Below are positions 34,305 to 43,100 of a stretch of DNA of 64,000 nt, one piece after another. Every line of letters starts with the position of its first letter. Within the stretch, counting starts at the first letter, position 1. The translations under genes were made by a program, and so were the position numbers. Origin of the DNA: JAJFUE01 sp041687335 (GTDB lineage: Bacteria > Sumerlaeota > Sumerlaeia > MVZB01); NCBI GenBank assembly GCA_041687335.1, contig JAWLCE010000002.1, forward strand, positions 124,001-188,000, in the 5' to 3' direction. The notes under the pieces were generated by a model. The model ran no database searches. It saw only the letters and a program-made list of their open reading frames with translations, and was not told where the DNA came from.

Positions 34305-34910
34305 ATGTATCTCACCCGGCGCCAGCGCGAGATGATCGACTGCATTGACCAATTTATTGTTCGCAATGGCTATTCGCCGACGCTGGATGAGCTGGGGGGG
34401 CTGATGGGCCTGTCTTCGCTGGCCACTGTCCACAAGCACCTGCAGAATCTGGAAGCCAAGGGCCTGATCCGGCGCAACTGGAACCACAGCCGCTCCATTG
34501 AGCTGGTCGGCGAGGCGGCCAAGAGCTCCACCACGCTGGCCCTGCTGGGCGAGGTGGCTGCCGGATTGCCGATCGAGGTGGTTGAGGACGGCGACCCGGT
34601 CGAGGTGCCGCGCGATTTCCTCGCCCGCGGCCGCGAGAGTTTCGTCCTGCGCGTGCGCGGCAGCTCGATGATCGACGACGGCATCCGCGACGGCGACCTG
34701 ATCATCGTCGAGAGCCGGCGCAAGGCCGAGCCAGGCCAGACGGTCGTGGCGCTGATCGATGGTGGCGAGGCGACTGTCAAGCGCTACAACTTCGACGGCG
34801 AGACCGTGATTTTGTCCCCGGCCAATGAGACGATGCCGCCGATGCGCTATCCGGCCTCCCGCGTTCAGATCCAAGGGATCGTCATTGGCTTGATGCGTAA
34901 CTACCGATAG
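34305..34910 (+). CDS. lexA: LexA repressor
   Basis: LexA represses SOS genes and cleaves itself when RecA filaments form. The 201-residue protein has the winged-helix start (LTRRQREMIDCIDQFI, YSPTLDELGGLMGLSS), the self-cleavage bond Ala86-Gly87 (GEVAAGLP), the catalytic Ser121 in GSSMID and the catalytic Lys159 in ATVKRY. The ATG at 34305 follows a GAAGGA Shine-Dalgarno sequence; a longer frame from 34257 adds unrelated residues. Its 3' end overlaps the O-antigen-ligase gene on the other strand by ten bases. Confidence 0.96.
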   Translation: MYLTRRQREMIDCIDQFIVRNGYSPTLDELGGLMGLSSLATVHKHLQNLEAKGLIRRNWNHSRSIELVGEAAKSSTTLALLGEVAAGLPIEVVEDGDPVEVPRDFLARGRESFVLRVRGSSMIDDGIRDGDLIIVESRRKAEPGQTVVALIDGGEATVKRYNFDGETVILSPANETMPPMRYPASRVQIQGIVIGLMRNYR

Positions 34911-36586
34911 CTGGCATCGGCTCGGGGTGCTGGTTTCTGCACTGCCGTCACTTGGCGATATCGCAGCGACATCAGCGCCAGGTCCGCCAGCATCACGGCC
35001 CAAAATCCCCAGCTGATCAGCCCCAGGCTGCGCCGCAGCGGGTGGTTGGACAGGCAATAGACCTGGATCGCGATTTCAACCGCGCACCACAGGATCAGCC
35101 GCCGGCGATCGGGCCCATCCAACTCGCGCCGACGGCGCCAAAGCCCCGCCAGCAGCCCCCAGCGCGACAGGTTCCACGCCAGGTAGATCAGCAGGCCCGG
35201 CAAGCCGGTCTCAGCCCCCGTCTGCAGCCAGATATTGTGCGCATGCGTCACTTCTCCGGCCTGTGAGCCGTTTTGCTTCTCAAAAAATTCACTGTAGCTG
35301 CGTTCGAAATGCCGCCAGCTATAGCCGATGCCGAAGACCGGGTTGTCGGCAATCATCGCCCCGGCCACCTGCATGTGCGTCAGGCGCATCGCGACCGTGC
35401 TGCCTTGGCGGGTATAGGTGGCGGGCTCGAAGATGGTCAGCACCCGCTCGCGCTGGGCGCTCGGCAGCAGCATGGCCGCCACCGGCAACAGCAGCAGCAG
35501 CCAGGCGGCGCGGCGGCCGTAAAGGGCGAATAGGGTGAATCCGGTCGCCGGCGCCAAGGCGATAAGGACGCCCCGGTTGAGCGTCATCAGCATGACCGCC
35601 AGCGCCATCGCGCCGCCGACCGCCGCCAGCCCGCGACGGCTGGTGGGCCCATCCAGCGCCGCAAAGCAAAAAACCAGCAGCGCCAGCATCGAGAAATAAG
35701 CCAGCCGATTGTGATGGCCGAAGGGGAACTCCAGCCGCCAGTTTTTCTGCCCGCCCGGCAGCCACTCGACCGCGACCAAGTGGGAATAATTATGTGTAAA
35801 GGCCTCGATGCGCGCCGTCAGCTCATCCCCTGCGACCATATAAGTCACGGCCACCGTTGTCGCGGCCGCCAGCGCCAGGAACAGCACCCCGGCCGCCGCC
35901 CATTTGAGCCGTCGCTGAAGCTCAGGCGCCGCAGCGGCATGGCGCAGCCAGAAAAGCAGGAAAGGAATGGTGATGCCGATCTCAAGGCTGAAGTAGCCGA
36001 GGCTGCGGTCGGGTCGCGTGGAGGCCAGCGCGGTCATGAAGGACCAGAGCCCCAGTAGCAGCAGCATTCCCACATGCAGTCGAAATTCCCGCGGCAGCGC
36101 GCGCGGCGGATCCTCCGGCCGGCTGTGCCCCGCCGACAGCAGCGGGGCCGCCAGCCACAGCGTGGCCAGCCAAATCAAAAATGAATCGGCCTCCAGCACT
36201 GCCCCCCAAGCCTGCGTCATCGTCACTTCGGGGCGGGCGGTCAGGAGGCGTGCCAACTCGGCCAGCAGCATCGTTGCGGCCCCGCCGGCCGCCGTGAACA
36301 TCAGTCGCGCCCGCAGCGGCCGGCCAAGCCATGCGCCCAAAGCCGGCAGGTCGAGCAGCACCAACGCCAGGATCATCGCCCGCACCCAATCGGCGCGGAA
36401 ATCCTGCACATATTTGTCGAGCACGGCCAAGGCCAGCACCGACAGATAAATGAAGACGACCAGCGGCGCGCGCACTCGCCCCGCGATCAAGTGGCTGGCA
36501 TCAGGCCCCAGCCACGGCCTCAGTCGTGCCCCCGGCAGGCGCAAGTGTCGGATGATCGGGTGGGTCGGATTGGGCATCGGGCTCAT
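34901..36586 (-). CDS. O-antigen ligase / polymerase-like membrane protein
   Basis: The 561-residue product has about a dozen hydrophobic segments and the O-antigen ligase core: a long loop containing GHHNRLAYF, MLMTLNRGVLIAL, GIGYSWRHFERSYSEFF and HAHNIWLQTGAETGLPGLL. This is the Wzy_C (PF04932) layout. It probably links or polymerises a surface polysaccharide, acting on the periplasmic side of the inner membrane. The ATG at 36586 is reasonable; an ATG three codons in is possible. A glycosyltransferase gene starts 60 bases away on the other strand. The specific ligand is unknown. Confidence 0.85.
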   Translation of the reverse strand: MSPMPNPTHPIIRHLRLPGARLRPWLGPDASHLIAGRVRAPLVVFIYLSVLALAVLDKYVQDFRADWVRAMILALVLLDLPALGAWLGRPLRARLMFTAAGGAATMLLAELARLLTARPEVTMTQAWGAVLEADSFLIWLATLWLAAPLLSAGHSRPEDPPRALPREFRLHVGMLLLLGLWSFMTALASTRPDRSLGYFSLEIGITIPFLLFWLRHAAAAPELQRRLKWAAAGVLFLALAAATTVAVTYMVAGDELTARIEAFTHNYSHLVAVEWLPGGQKNWRLEFPFGHHNRLAYFSMLALLVFCFAALDGPTSRRGLAAVGGAMALAVMLMTLNRGVLIALAPATGFTLFALYGRRAAWLLLLLPVAAMLLPSAQRERVLTIFEPATYTRQGSTVAMRLTHMQVAGAMIADNPVFGIGYSWRHFERSYSEFFEKQNGSQAGEVTHAHNIWLQTGAETGLPGLLIYLAWNLSRWGLLAGLWRRRRELDGPDRRRLILWCAVEIAIQVYCLSNHPLRRSLGLISWGFWAVMLADLALMSLRYRQVTAVQKPAPRADASYR

Positions 36587-36646
36587 GCGTGCGCTTGACA
36601 GGTCTGGCGGCCTGAATGATGCTGGGGTGCCGGGGTGCCCCGGCTC

Positions 36647-37996
36647 ATGACCGCTGACGGCCTGTCATTACAGCATCCGCCCCTGCGGCATGCAAGGTCC
36701 GACTTGACGGATGACCCCTTGCTGATCCTGATCTACAGTGCCTCGGTGCTGCCCAACCCGATGGCGCACCCGATCCAGATTCTCAAGACCGCCGCCGCGC
36801 TGGCGCGTGTGGATGGCGTCCGCGTCCAAGTTCACTGCGTCAGCCTCGAGGCCCAGCCGCGCCGTATCCTCAAGCATTACGGGATTGCCCCCCACCCCGA
36901 CCTCACGCTCCACCCGATCATCCCGCGCCCGCTGCTGCGGCTGTTCGGGTTGGGCCCGCACATCCGGCCCGACCGCAACCTGATCTATCGGTTGGCCGCC
37001 TGGCGCATGCGCGGCCACTTGCGCGACTCGGCCGCCCGCGAGCCCACGATCGTCTACACGCGCAACGAAAACCTGCTGGGCATCCTCGCCCCCGCCGCGA
37101 GCACGGCCGATGTCCCCTGCTTCATTGAGTTGCACTGGCTCAAATATGTCGATCGTTTCCGTCGCCACCTGGCGCGCGCCCCGCGCGGCGGCGCGAACCC
37201 GAACCTTGGAAATTGCCGCCGCAAGCTGGCCGTATTGAAGTTTGCCGAGCGCGAGGCGCTCATGCTGGCCGATGGCATCCTTTGCCTGACCGGCGGCATC
37301 AAGGAGCGGCTGGCCGACTGGCGGCTGCCCGTGCCGCTGACGCGCCTCGGCAGTGGCGTTGAGCCCGGCCCCGAGCCGCCGCCCGCGGCCGTGCAGTGGG
37401 ACGTCTGCTACCTCGGCCAGCTCTACGCCTGGAAGGGGGTCGATACCTTGGTGGCGGCGATGGCACGGCTGCCAGGCCGCCGGCTGGCGATCATGGGCGG
37501 TCATCAGCAGGAGGAAATCGAGCGGGTGCGCGCGCTGGCCGAGCGGTTGGGGGTGGCCGATCGGGTGGACCTGCTCGGCCAGGTGGCACATCCCGAGGTC
37601 CCGGGGCTGCTGGCGCGGGCGGGGGTTTGCGTGCTGCCCGCGCCCCGGCGCGGGTTTGTCGAGGCGCGGCGCTTCTCCAGCCCGATGAAGCTGTTCGAGT
37701 ATGCGGCGGCAGGGCGGCCGATCGTGGCCAGCGACCTGCCCAACCTGCGCGAGCACCTGCGCCACGGCGAGAATGCCTGGCTGGTGGCCCCCGACGACCC
37801 CGCCGCGCTGGCCGAGGGCCTCCGCACGGTGCTGGCGGACCCGGCATTGGCGGGGCGGCTGGGGCGGGCGGCACGGGCGCTGGCCTGCGAGAACTCCTAT
37901 GAAGCGCGCGCGGGGCGGATTCTTGATTTTATCAGGAGCGTGGCTCCGGCCCCAGCAGCTCCAGAATCAGCTCCGCCGCCCGGGATGGACCATTGA
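36647..37996 (+). CDS. Glycosyltransferase, GT4-like
   Basis: The 449-residue protein has a GT-B fold glycosyltransferase pattern of the GT4 type: VQWDVCYLGQLYAWKGVDTLVAAM, VDLLGQVAHPEVPGLLARAGVCVLP, and the donor-binding SPMKLFEYAAAGRPIVASDLPNL with HGENAWLVAPDD. It should transfer a sugar from a nucleotide-sugar donor in the cytoplasm. I chose the ATG at 36647; an in-frame GTG at 36635 is also open. Its end overlaps the neighbouring glycosyltransferase gene on the other strand by 65 bases. With the ligase it makes a likely surface-glycan cluster. Confidence 0.85.
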   Translation: MTADGLSLQHPPLRHARSDLTDDPLLILIYSASVLPNPMAHPIQILKTAAALARVDGVRVQVHCVSLEAQPRRILKHYGIAPHPDLTLHPIIPRPLLRLFGLGPHIRPDRNLIYRLAAWRMRGHLRDSAAREPTIVYTRNENLLGILAPAASTADVPCFIELHWLKYVDRFRRHLARAPRGGANPNLGNCRRKLAVLKFAEREALMLADGILCLTGGIKERLADWRLPVPLTRLGSGVEPGPEPPPAAVQWDVCYLGQLYAWKGVDTLVAAMARLPGRRLAIMGGHQQEEIERVRALAERLGVADRVDLLGQVAHPEVPGLLARAGVCVLPAPRRGFVEARRFSSPMKLFEYAAAGRPIVASDLPNLREHLRHGENAWLVAPDDPAALAEGLRTVLADPALAGRLGRAARALACENSYEARAGRILDFIRSVAPAPAAPESAPPPGMDH

Positions 37997-39182
37997 AACT
38001 GTAGCCGGTGCGGCGCGGCTCGAGCCGCTGGCCCAGCCCCCAGCGCATCAGTCCCGCGATATCGGTCTGTGCCAGCGCCTCCGAATCCACCACCCGCACA
38101 CCCTCGTGGTGCGCCAGCAGGCGCGCGCGCATGTCCTGCTCGCCGCTCTTGTAGCGCCGGCACAGCAGGACGATCGGCTTGTCGGTCTCAAGCAGTTGGT
38201 AAACCGTCGACCCCCCTTGCAGCAGCGCCAAGTCGGCGTGCTGCAGCAGTGCATCGAAGTCGCTCGTGAAGCGCTCGATGCGGATGCCGGCATGGCCCCG
38301 CGCGCGGGTGCGCAGCGCGTCCAGCTGCTCGCCGGCCATCGCCGGGCCCGTGATCAGCACCAGTTGCACGATCTCATCTTCGGTGTGGCGCACCTCGAGC
38401 ACGCCGTCGATCAACCGCTCGGGCAGCCCCTGCTCCCCCCAGCCGCCCCCCAGGCTGGCGACGATCGTGCGGCGGGCGGGGTCGAGCCCGGCAAAACGCG
38501 CAAACACCCGGCCGCGCGGCTCGGCGCTGGGCGGCGGGGTCACGAAGCCGATGTAATGCAGGCGTGCCCGCACCTCGTCGGGCCAGCCGTTCGCCTCGGC
38601 CACGTCGTGAAAGCCGCGGTCGCCGGCGATCAGGATCAGGTCATAAAGTTCGGCGGTGGCGGCGATCCGGCGCCGGTCGCCGCTCAGGCGGAAGCGCTCG
38701 CCGGGTGGAGCCGGGATGTCGCGCATCAGCAGGATGACCCGGGTGCGGCCGGCGCGGCGCAGGCGGCGCAGCAGCGGCTCCATCTCGTTGAGCTTGCCGT
38801 GGGGCAGCGTGTCCATCAGCACCAGGTCGGGGGCGAACTCCAGCCCGGCCGTCAGCAGCAGTTGCCGGCGCAGGCGCCGCAGCTCTTCGTTGCCGATCCT
38901 CAGGTGCTCGGGCTCCTGGCCGAATTTGGTGCCGGCAAAGGCGAAGCCGGGCACGCGCAGCAGGGCAATGCCGGCCCGGTCGGCCAGCGACAGGTCGCGC
39001 GCGTCGGTCATCATCAGGGCCGAGAGATCGGGCCGGCGCCGGCGCAGCTCGGCCACCACCCGCGTCAGGCGGGCATAATGCCCGATGCCGATGTTGCTGG
39101 CGCAATAGGCGAGCAGCCGTGGCGAGCGCGAGCCGTCGGCAGGTTTTGAAAAGATGTCTGCCAGGCGGCGCAGCAGTGACAT
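37932..39182 (-). CDS. Glycosyltransferase, MurG/COG4671-like
   Basis: The 416-residue product resembles predicted glycosyltransferases of the MurG-like COG4671 group. It opens with LLAYCASNIGIGHYARLTRVVAEL and has TIVASLGGGWGEQG, LVLITGP and the donor-site LALLQGGSTVYQLLETDKPIVLL. It probably acts in the cytoplasm. An ATG at 39218 is also in frame and would add 12 residues; I prefer 39182 because GGGGA lies just upstream. It forms a convergent pair with the GT4 gene at its 3' end, and at its 5' end it faces the tRNA gene. The acceptor and the sugar are unknown. Confidence 0.78.
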   Translation of the reverse strand: MSLLRRLADIFSKPADGSRSPRLLAYCASNIGIGHYARLTRVVAELRRRRPDLSALMMTDARDLSLADRAGIALLRVPGFAFAGTKFGQEPEHLRIGNEELRRLRRQLLLTAGLEFAPDLVLMDTLPHGKLNEMEPLLRRLRRAGRTRVILLMRDIPAPPGERFRLSGDRRRIAATAELYDLILIAGDRGFHDVAEANGWPDEVRARLHYIGFVTPPPSAEPRGRVFARFAGLDPARRTIVASLGGGWGEQGLPERLIDGVLEVRHTEDEIVQLVLITGPAMAGEQLDALRTRARGHAGIRIERFTSDFDALLQHADLALLQGGSTVYQLLETDKPIVLLCRRYKSGEQDMRARLLAHHEGVRVVDSEALAQTDIAGLMRWGLGQRLEPRRTGYSFNGPSRAAELILELLGPEPRS

Positions 39183-39306
39183 GGCAATCCCCGCGCTGGA
39201 GGTGATCCGGCGGCTCATCCGCCGCCGGCAGTAGTTATCGTCCGAAGATTCAAATCCGCACGCAAGGGATTATATCAAAACAACCATCAGGGGCGGCAGA
39301 TTCCGC

Positions 39307-39336
39307 TTGTCAGCGGAGCCGTCGTGACGGTATAAA
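39307..39336 (+). promoter_or_regulatory. Sigma-70-like promoter for tRNA-Ala
   Basis: TTGTCA at 39307-39312 and TATAAA at 39331-39336 are separated by 18 bases. The tRNA gene begins 18 bases after the -10 box, which is a normal spacing to a transcript start just upstream of the tRNA. Confidence 0.7.
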
Positions 39337-39354
39337 ATGGGGTCTGGAACGCGT

Positions 39355-39430
<76 letters not shown>

Positions 39431-39460
39431 TCTCAAATATTTGGTTTTACAAGACATAAG

Positions 39461-39481
39461 CCGCCCGCCGGGCGGTTTTTT
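39461..39481 (+). terminator. Rho-independent terminator after tRNA-Ala
   Basis: A CCGCCC/GGGCGG stem with a three-base loop (39461-39475) is followed by six T. It should end the tRNA transcript, so the gene pair downstream must have its own promoter. Confidence 0.85.
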
Positions 39482-39678
39482 GTTTGCCCTGCGCGGTCTC
39501 ATCCTTCCATATCCGTCCTGACACGCAATTGATTGCCGCTTGGCCCGTCCACTTCATGCAGTTGAACACTTGACTTGGCTTGGGATCTGGTCAAAATGAA
39601 CTACAGAGTCAAGTTGTCTGGTGCCTTACAATAAGGCCGCAAGATGCGCCGCGCCCAGCGCGTGAGCGGGGACTGCCG

Positions 39679-40107
39679 ATGCTGATCAAGTCGCAACAGC
39701 TCGGGCGGCGTGCGCCGCTGCTTGAGGACTGGTCGATCACCTTTCCCCCCGAATGGGCCGACGGTGGCGAGCCGCTGACGCTGCGCGTGCTGATTGCCCG
39801 CGTGGTGCGCGCAGAGGTCGGGCGTTTCCGCCGCCGCCAGGCCGAGCGCTCCACGATGCGCCTGATGACGCAGGCGCAGATCGAGGACGAGGCCGCGCGC
39901 GGGCGCGTCATCCCCGGCCAGAGCCAGACGGGCGTGCAGCAAGTCGATGAAGAGGCGGCGGTCGGCACGGCCTGGCAGGCGTTCGAGGATGGACTTTACA
40001 TGGTGCTGATCGACGGCCGCCCGGCACGTGCGCTCGACGAGCAGATCCACCTGAATGAGGAAAGCGTGATCGTGTTCCTGCGCCTGGTCATGCTGGCCGG
40101 CGGATAA
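39679..40107 (+). CDS. Small beta-grasp-like protein ending in Gly-Gly (ubiquitin/MoaD-like candidate)
   Basis: The 142-residue protein starts with the strand-rich LTLRVLIARVVRAEVGRF (33-50), has a charged helical insert (50-75), and ends with a segment (about 106-142) matching the end of MoaD/ThiS-type sulfur carriers. YMVLIDGRPARALDEQIHL parallels their central strand-turn. The final VIVFLRLVMLAGG stops exactly at Gly-Gly, as the carriers do with FFPPVTGG-type ends. That ending is seen directly; the fold is an inference. The ATG at 39679 lies downstream of an unassigned stretch and shows no strong ribosome binding site. Its stop overlaps by one base an in-frame ATG (40107) of the next, much larger gene, so the two are translationally coupled. 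Confidence 0.6.
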   Translation: MLIKSQQLGRRAPLLEDWSITFPPEWADGGEPLTLRVLIARVVRAEVGRFRRRQAERSTMRLMTQAQIEDEAARGRVIPGQSQTGVQQVDEEAAVGTAWQAFEDGLYMVLIDGRPARALDEQIHLNEESVIVFLRLVMLAGG

Positions 40108-40127
40108 TGGATGGTAGGGAGCGACCG

Positions 40128-43100
40128 ATGGCAGGCCAACCGGAACAAGATCCGCTGAAGGCGCAGCTCGAAGGCTTCACGGTCAATGATATCAGGGCGC
40201 TGCGGCTCAAGCGCGCCAAGGGGCTGCCGCCATTCAAGCGCAAGGCCGGTGAGTTTTTTAAGGAGCAGTTCGAGTCAAAAATCAAGCGGGAAACGGTCGA
40301 GGAAGTGCACCGCCGCAAGGCGCGCCATGAGCAGATGTGGCTGGAGTTTTGCCGTCGCCCTGAGGCCGTGCGGCGCATGGTTTATGAGCATGTTTTTCCC
40401 AGTATCGCCGACCTGATTGAGCCGGCGCTGGAGGTGGTGCGGCGGGGGCCGCTGCGCATCAACCAAGTCTGCGCCACAATGCGCGCCCCGCGCGACCACG
40501 AGCTGACGCACCGCTCCTGCAAAGAATGGATGCTGCAACTGCCCGATGGCTTGGGCAAATACGACCAGCCGGTGCAGTGGTATGCGCAGTGGGCGCCGCA
40601 CTTTCACGAGGGATGCCTGGCGGGCTACTGCATGAACGCGCTGGCCCCGCTGCTGGCCGGGGCGATCGATGCGGGCGGCACGGTCGGTGCTGAGGTCAAG
40701 TCGATCCTGTTCGATTCAGCGGCCGGGCGCCATCCGATCGGCCGGATGGGTCAGCACATCCCGCTGGCGCTGCTGTCGTGCGCCGATCCCGAATGCTGGG
40801 AGTTCGTCGAGAAGATGCTGCTGGCGGCCCAGCGCGAGGAGGGGCTGCGCCAGTCGATTTTGGAAAGCGTCCAGTTGTGCCACCCCGAGGCCTTCCGCCG
40901 CATGCTGCGGCTGATCGTCGAGCACGGACTGGCGCGCTTCAGCTCGGTGGTGCGCGCGGCCGACGTCTGGCTGGGGTTCGGCTATGATTCGCAAGGGACA
41001 GGCTCGCACCAGGCGATGCTCGAGCGGCTGCTGGCAATGCTGGAGGACCCGGAGGTTCGCGAGAAGACGCTGGCGGAGGGCAGCGGAGAAGATTTCTATC
41101 TGGCGCTGTTCGCGATCGCCTTTGAGGACCTGCCGGCGGCGCTGGTGCACGTCGACCGCATTCTGCCCTCCGACCCCACGGTGGACCGGCGCGCAGCCGC
41201 ACTCTACCTGCGCCTGCGCAGCGGGTTTCCGCTCACGGTGGGGCAGTTGCTCGGTCTGCTCGAGGATGAGGACGTGCGGATCGGCTGGCTGGCCATGCGC
41301 AGCCGACTGGTGGGCGAGGTCCGGCCGGGCGAGGAGCAGCGGCGCTGGATCGAGGGCTTTCGTGCATATACCCGGCGGCTGCCCGCCAAGCCGGTCCGGC
41401 AGCAGCCGCTGGTCTGGCCGTGGCTGGCTCCCGTCATCGAGTCGGCCGAGGCCTACCGCATGATGATCGGGGCGCTGGAGGACAAGGAGAAGCTTGCGCT
41501 GGCCGACGAGGTGCCGGCGCTGTCGTGCAACACGCGCCGGTTGTGGCTGCATGCGATTCGGTCCATCCAGTCGCTGCCGCCGCAGGTCCGCCCCGCCTGC
41601 ATCAAGCTGGTCGGTGATGCCAGCATGGATGTTCGCGAACTGGCCATCAGCGCCTTGGATCGCGCCGGCATCGAAGCGGCTCAGGCCCCGGCGCTGGAGG
41701 AAGGGCTGCGGCGCAAGTGCGATCGCACGCGCAAGGGCATCATTGCGCTGCTGCTCAAGCAGAAGGATCGCGAGGCGCTTGCCAGCGCCGACCGGCTGCT
41801 GGCCTCCAACCATGAACTGCAGCGGCTGGCGGGGCTGGAGCTGCTGCGGCTGATGGTGGAAGCCGGCCACAGCATTGATGAATGTCGCCGCCGCGCCGCG
41901 CAGGACGAGGCACCCGCCTCAGGCCGGAAAGCGGTCACGGCCGATGAGGCGCGCGCGCACGTTGAAGCCATTGTCAGCCGGCCGCATCCCGAGTGGGCGC
42001 TGGAGAATGGCTTTGGCCTGTTCGAGCCGGCGCAGCTCACCCCGCCGGTGGCCCCTCGCGGATTGACGGTCTACCGGGATTTCACCACCGCGCGCGCCTG
42101 CCTGAAAGATCTTGAGCGGCTGTTCGAGGAGCACAAGGATGCGCCAGTCGACTTGGACGCCGCGCGACAGCCGGCCGCCGCCGACGAGCCGCCGCCCCCC
42201 GCTGAGGTCGAGCCGACCGAAGAGGCGCTGTTCGAGGCGATGGAGGCGATGGAGGCGCTGATCGAAGCCGAGGAAGCTCCGAAGGGGAACGGCAAGCTGT
42301 TCGAGCTGGAGCACCGCTTTCCGGCGCCCGAAGAAAGACTCGACGCGGCGGCTGACCTGCGACGCCTGCCGCTGGGGCAGGTCTGGACCGGCTGGTTTGA
42401 CCGGCGGCCGGCCGCGCTGCGTGATCCTGATGGGCTGGAACTGCTACGGGCCAAGCTGCTTCAGGACTGCTCCTCGATCGGCTACGGCATCCTTGAGGAT
42501 TCGCCAGTGCTGAAGTTCCTCGAGCCGGTGGACAAGGCTGTTGCCCCCGGCCTTAAGCCTTACAAGCCGAGCTGGATGCCCGTGTTTACGCTTCTGCTGT
42601 GGCACCACAAGCTGTATGGCACGGGGGAGGCAGTCGACTACCTGCTCGACCTGATGGAGCAGATGATGGCGGCGGTGCCGCCGTCGCTGCGCTGGACCAT
42701 CTCGCTTCACTCCTATATCCACAGCTGGCGTGACCAGTGGTTGTTCAAGAGCTTGGACAAACTGATCGATCGCTCAATGAGGATGCGTTCCGACCTGTGG
42801 ACCCGGGAGCGCATGGTCCGACTCTGGAAGCTGCGGCGCTGGCAATGGCGCCCGATTGACGAGGCGCGGCCGGGGACAGGTTGGCTCAAGCGGCTGCCAG
42901 TCAGGATCGAGCCACCCAACGTGGAGTATGAGGACTGTACGCCGGAAAAGTTCTATGACCAGTCTGTGGGTTGGTGCGTCACGTTCGAGCTGACGCTGGC
43001 AGCGGTTGAGGCGAAGGCCGCCAACGAGGCCGACGTGCTTGAGAACCTGACACGCGACCCGCACCTGTTCTACAAGCTGACCCAACCCGATGTCCCGCTG

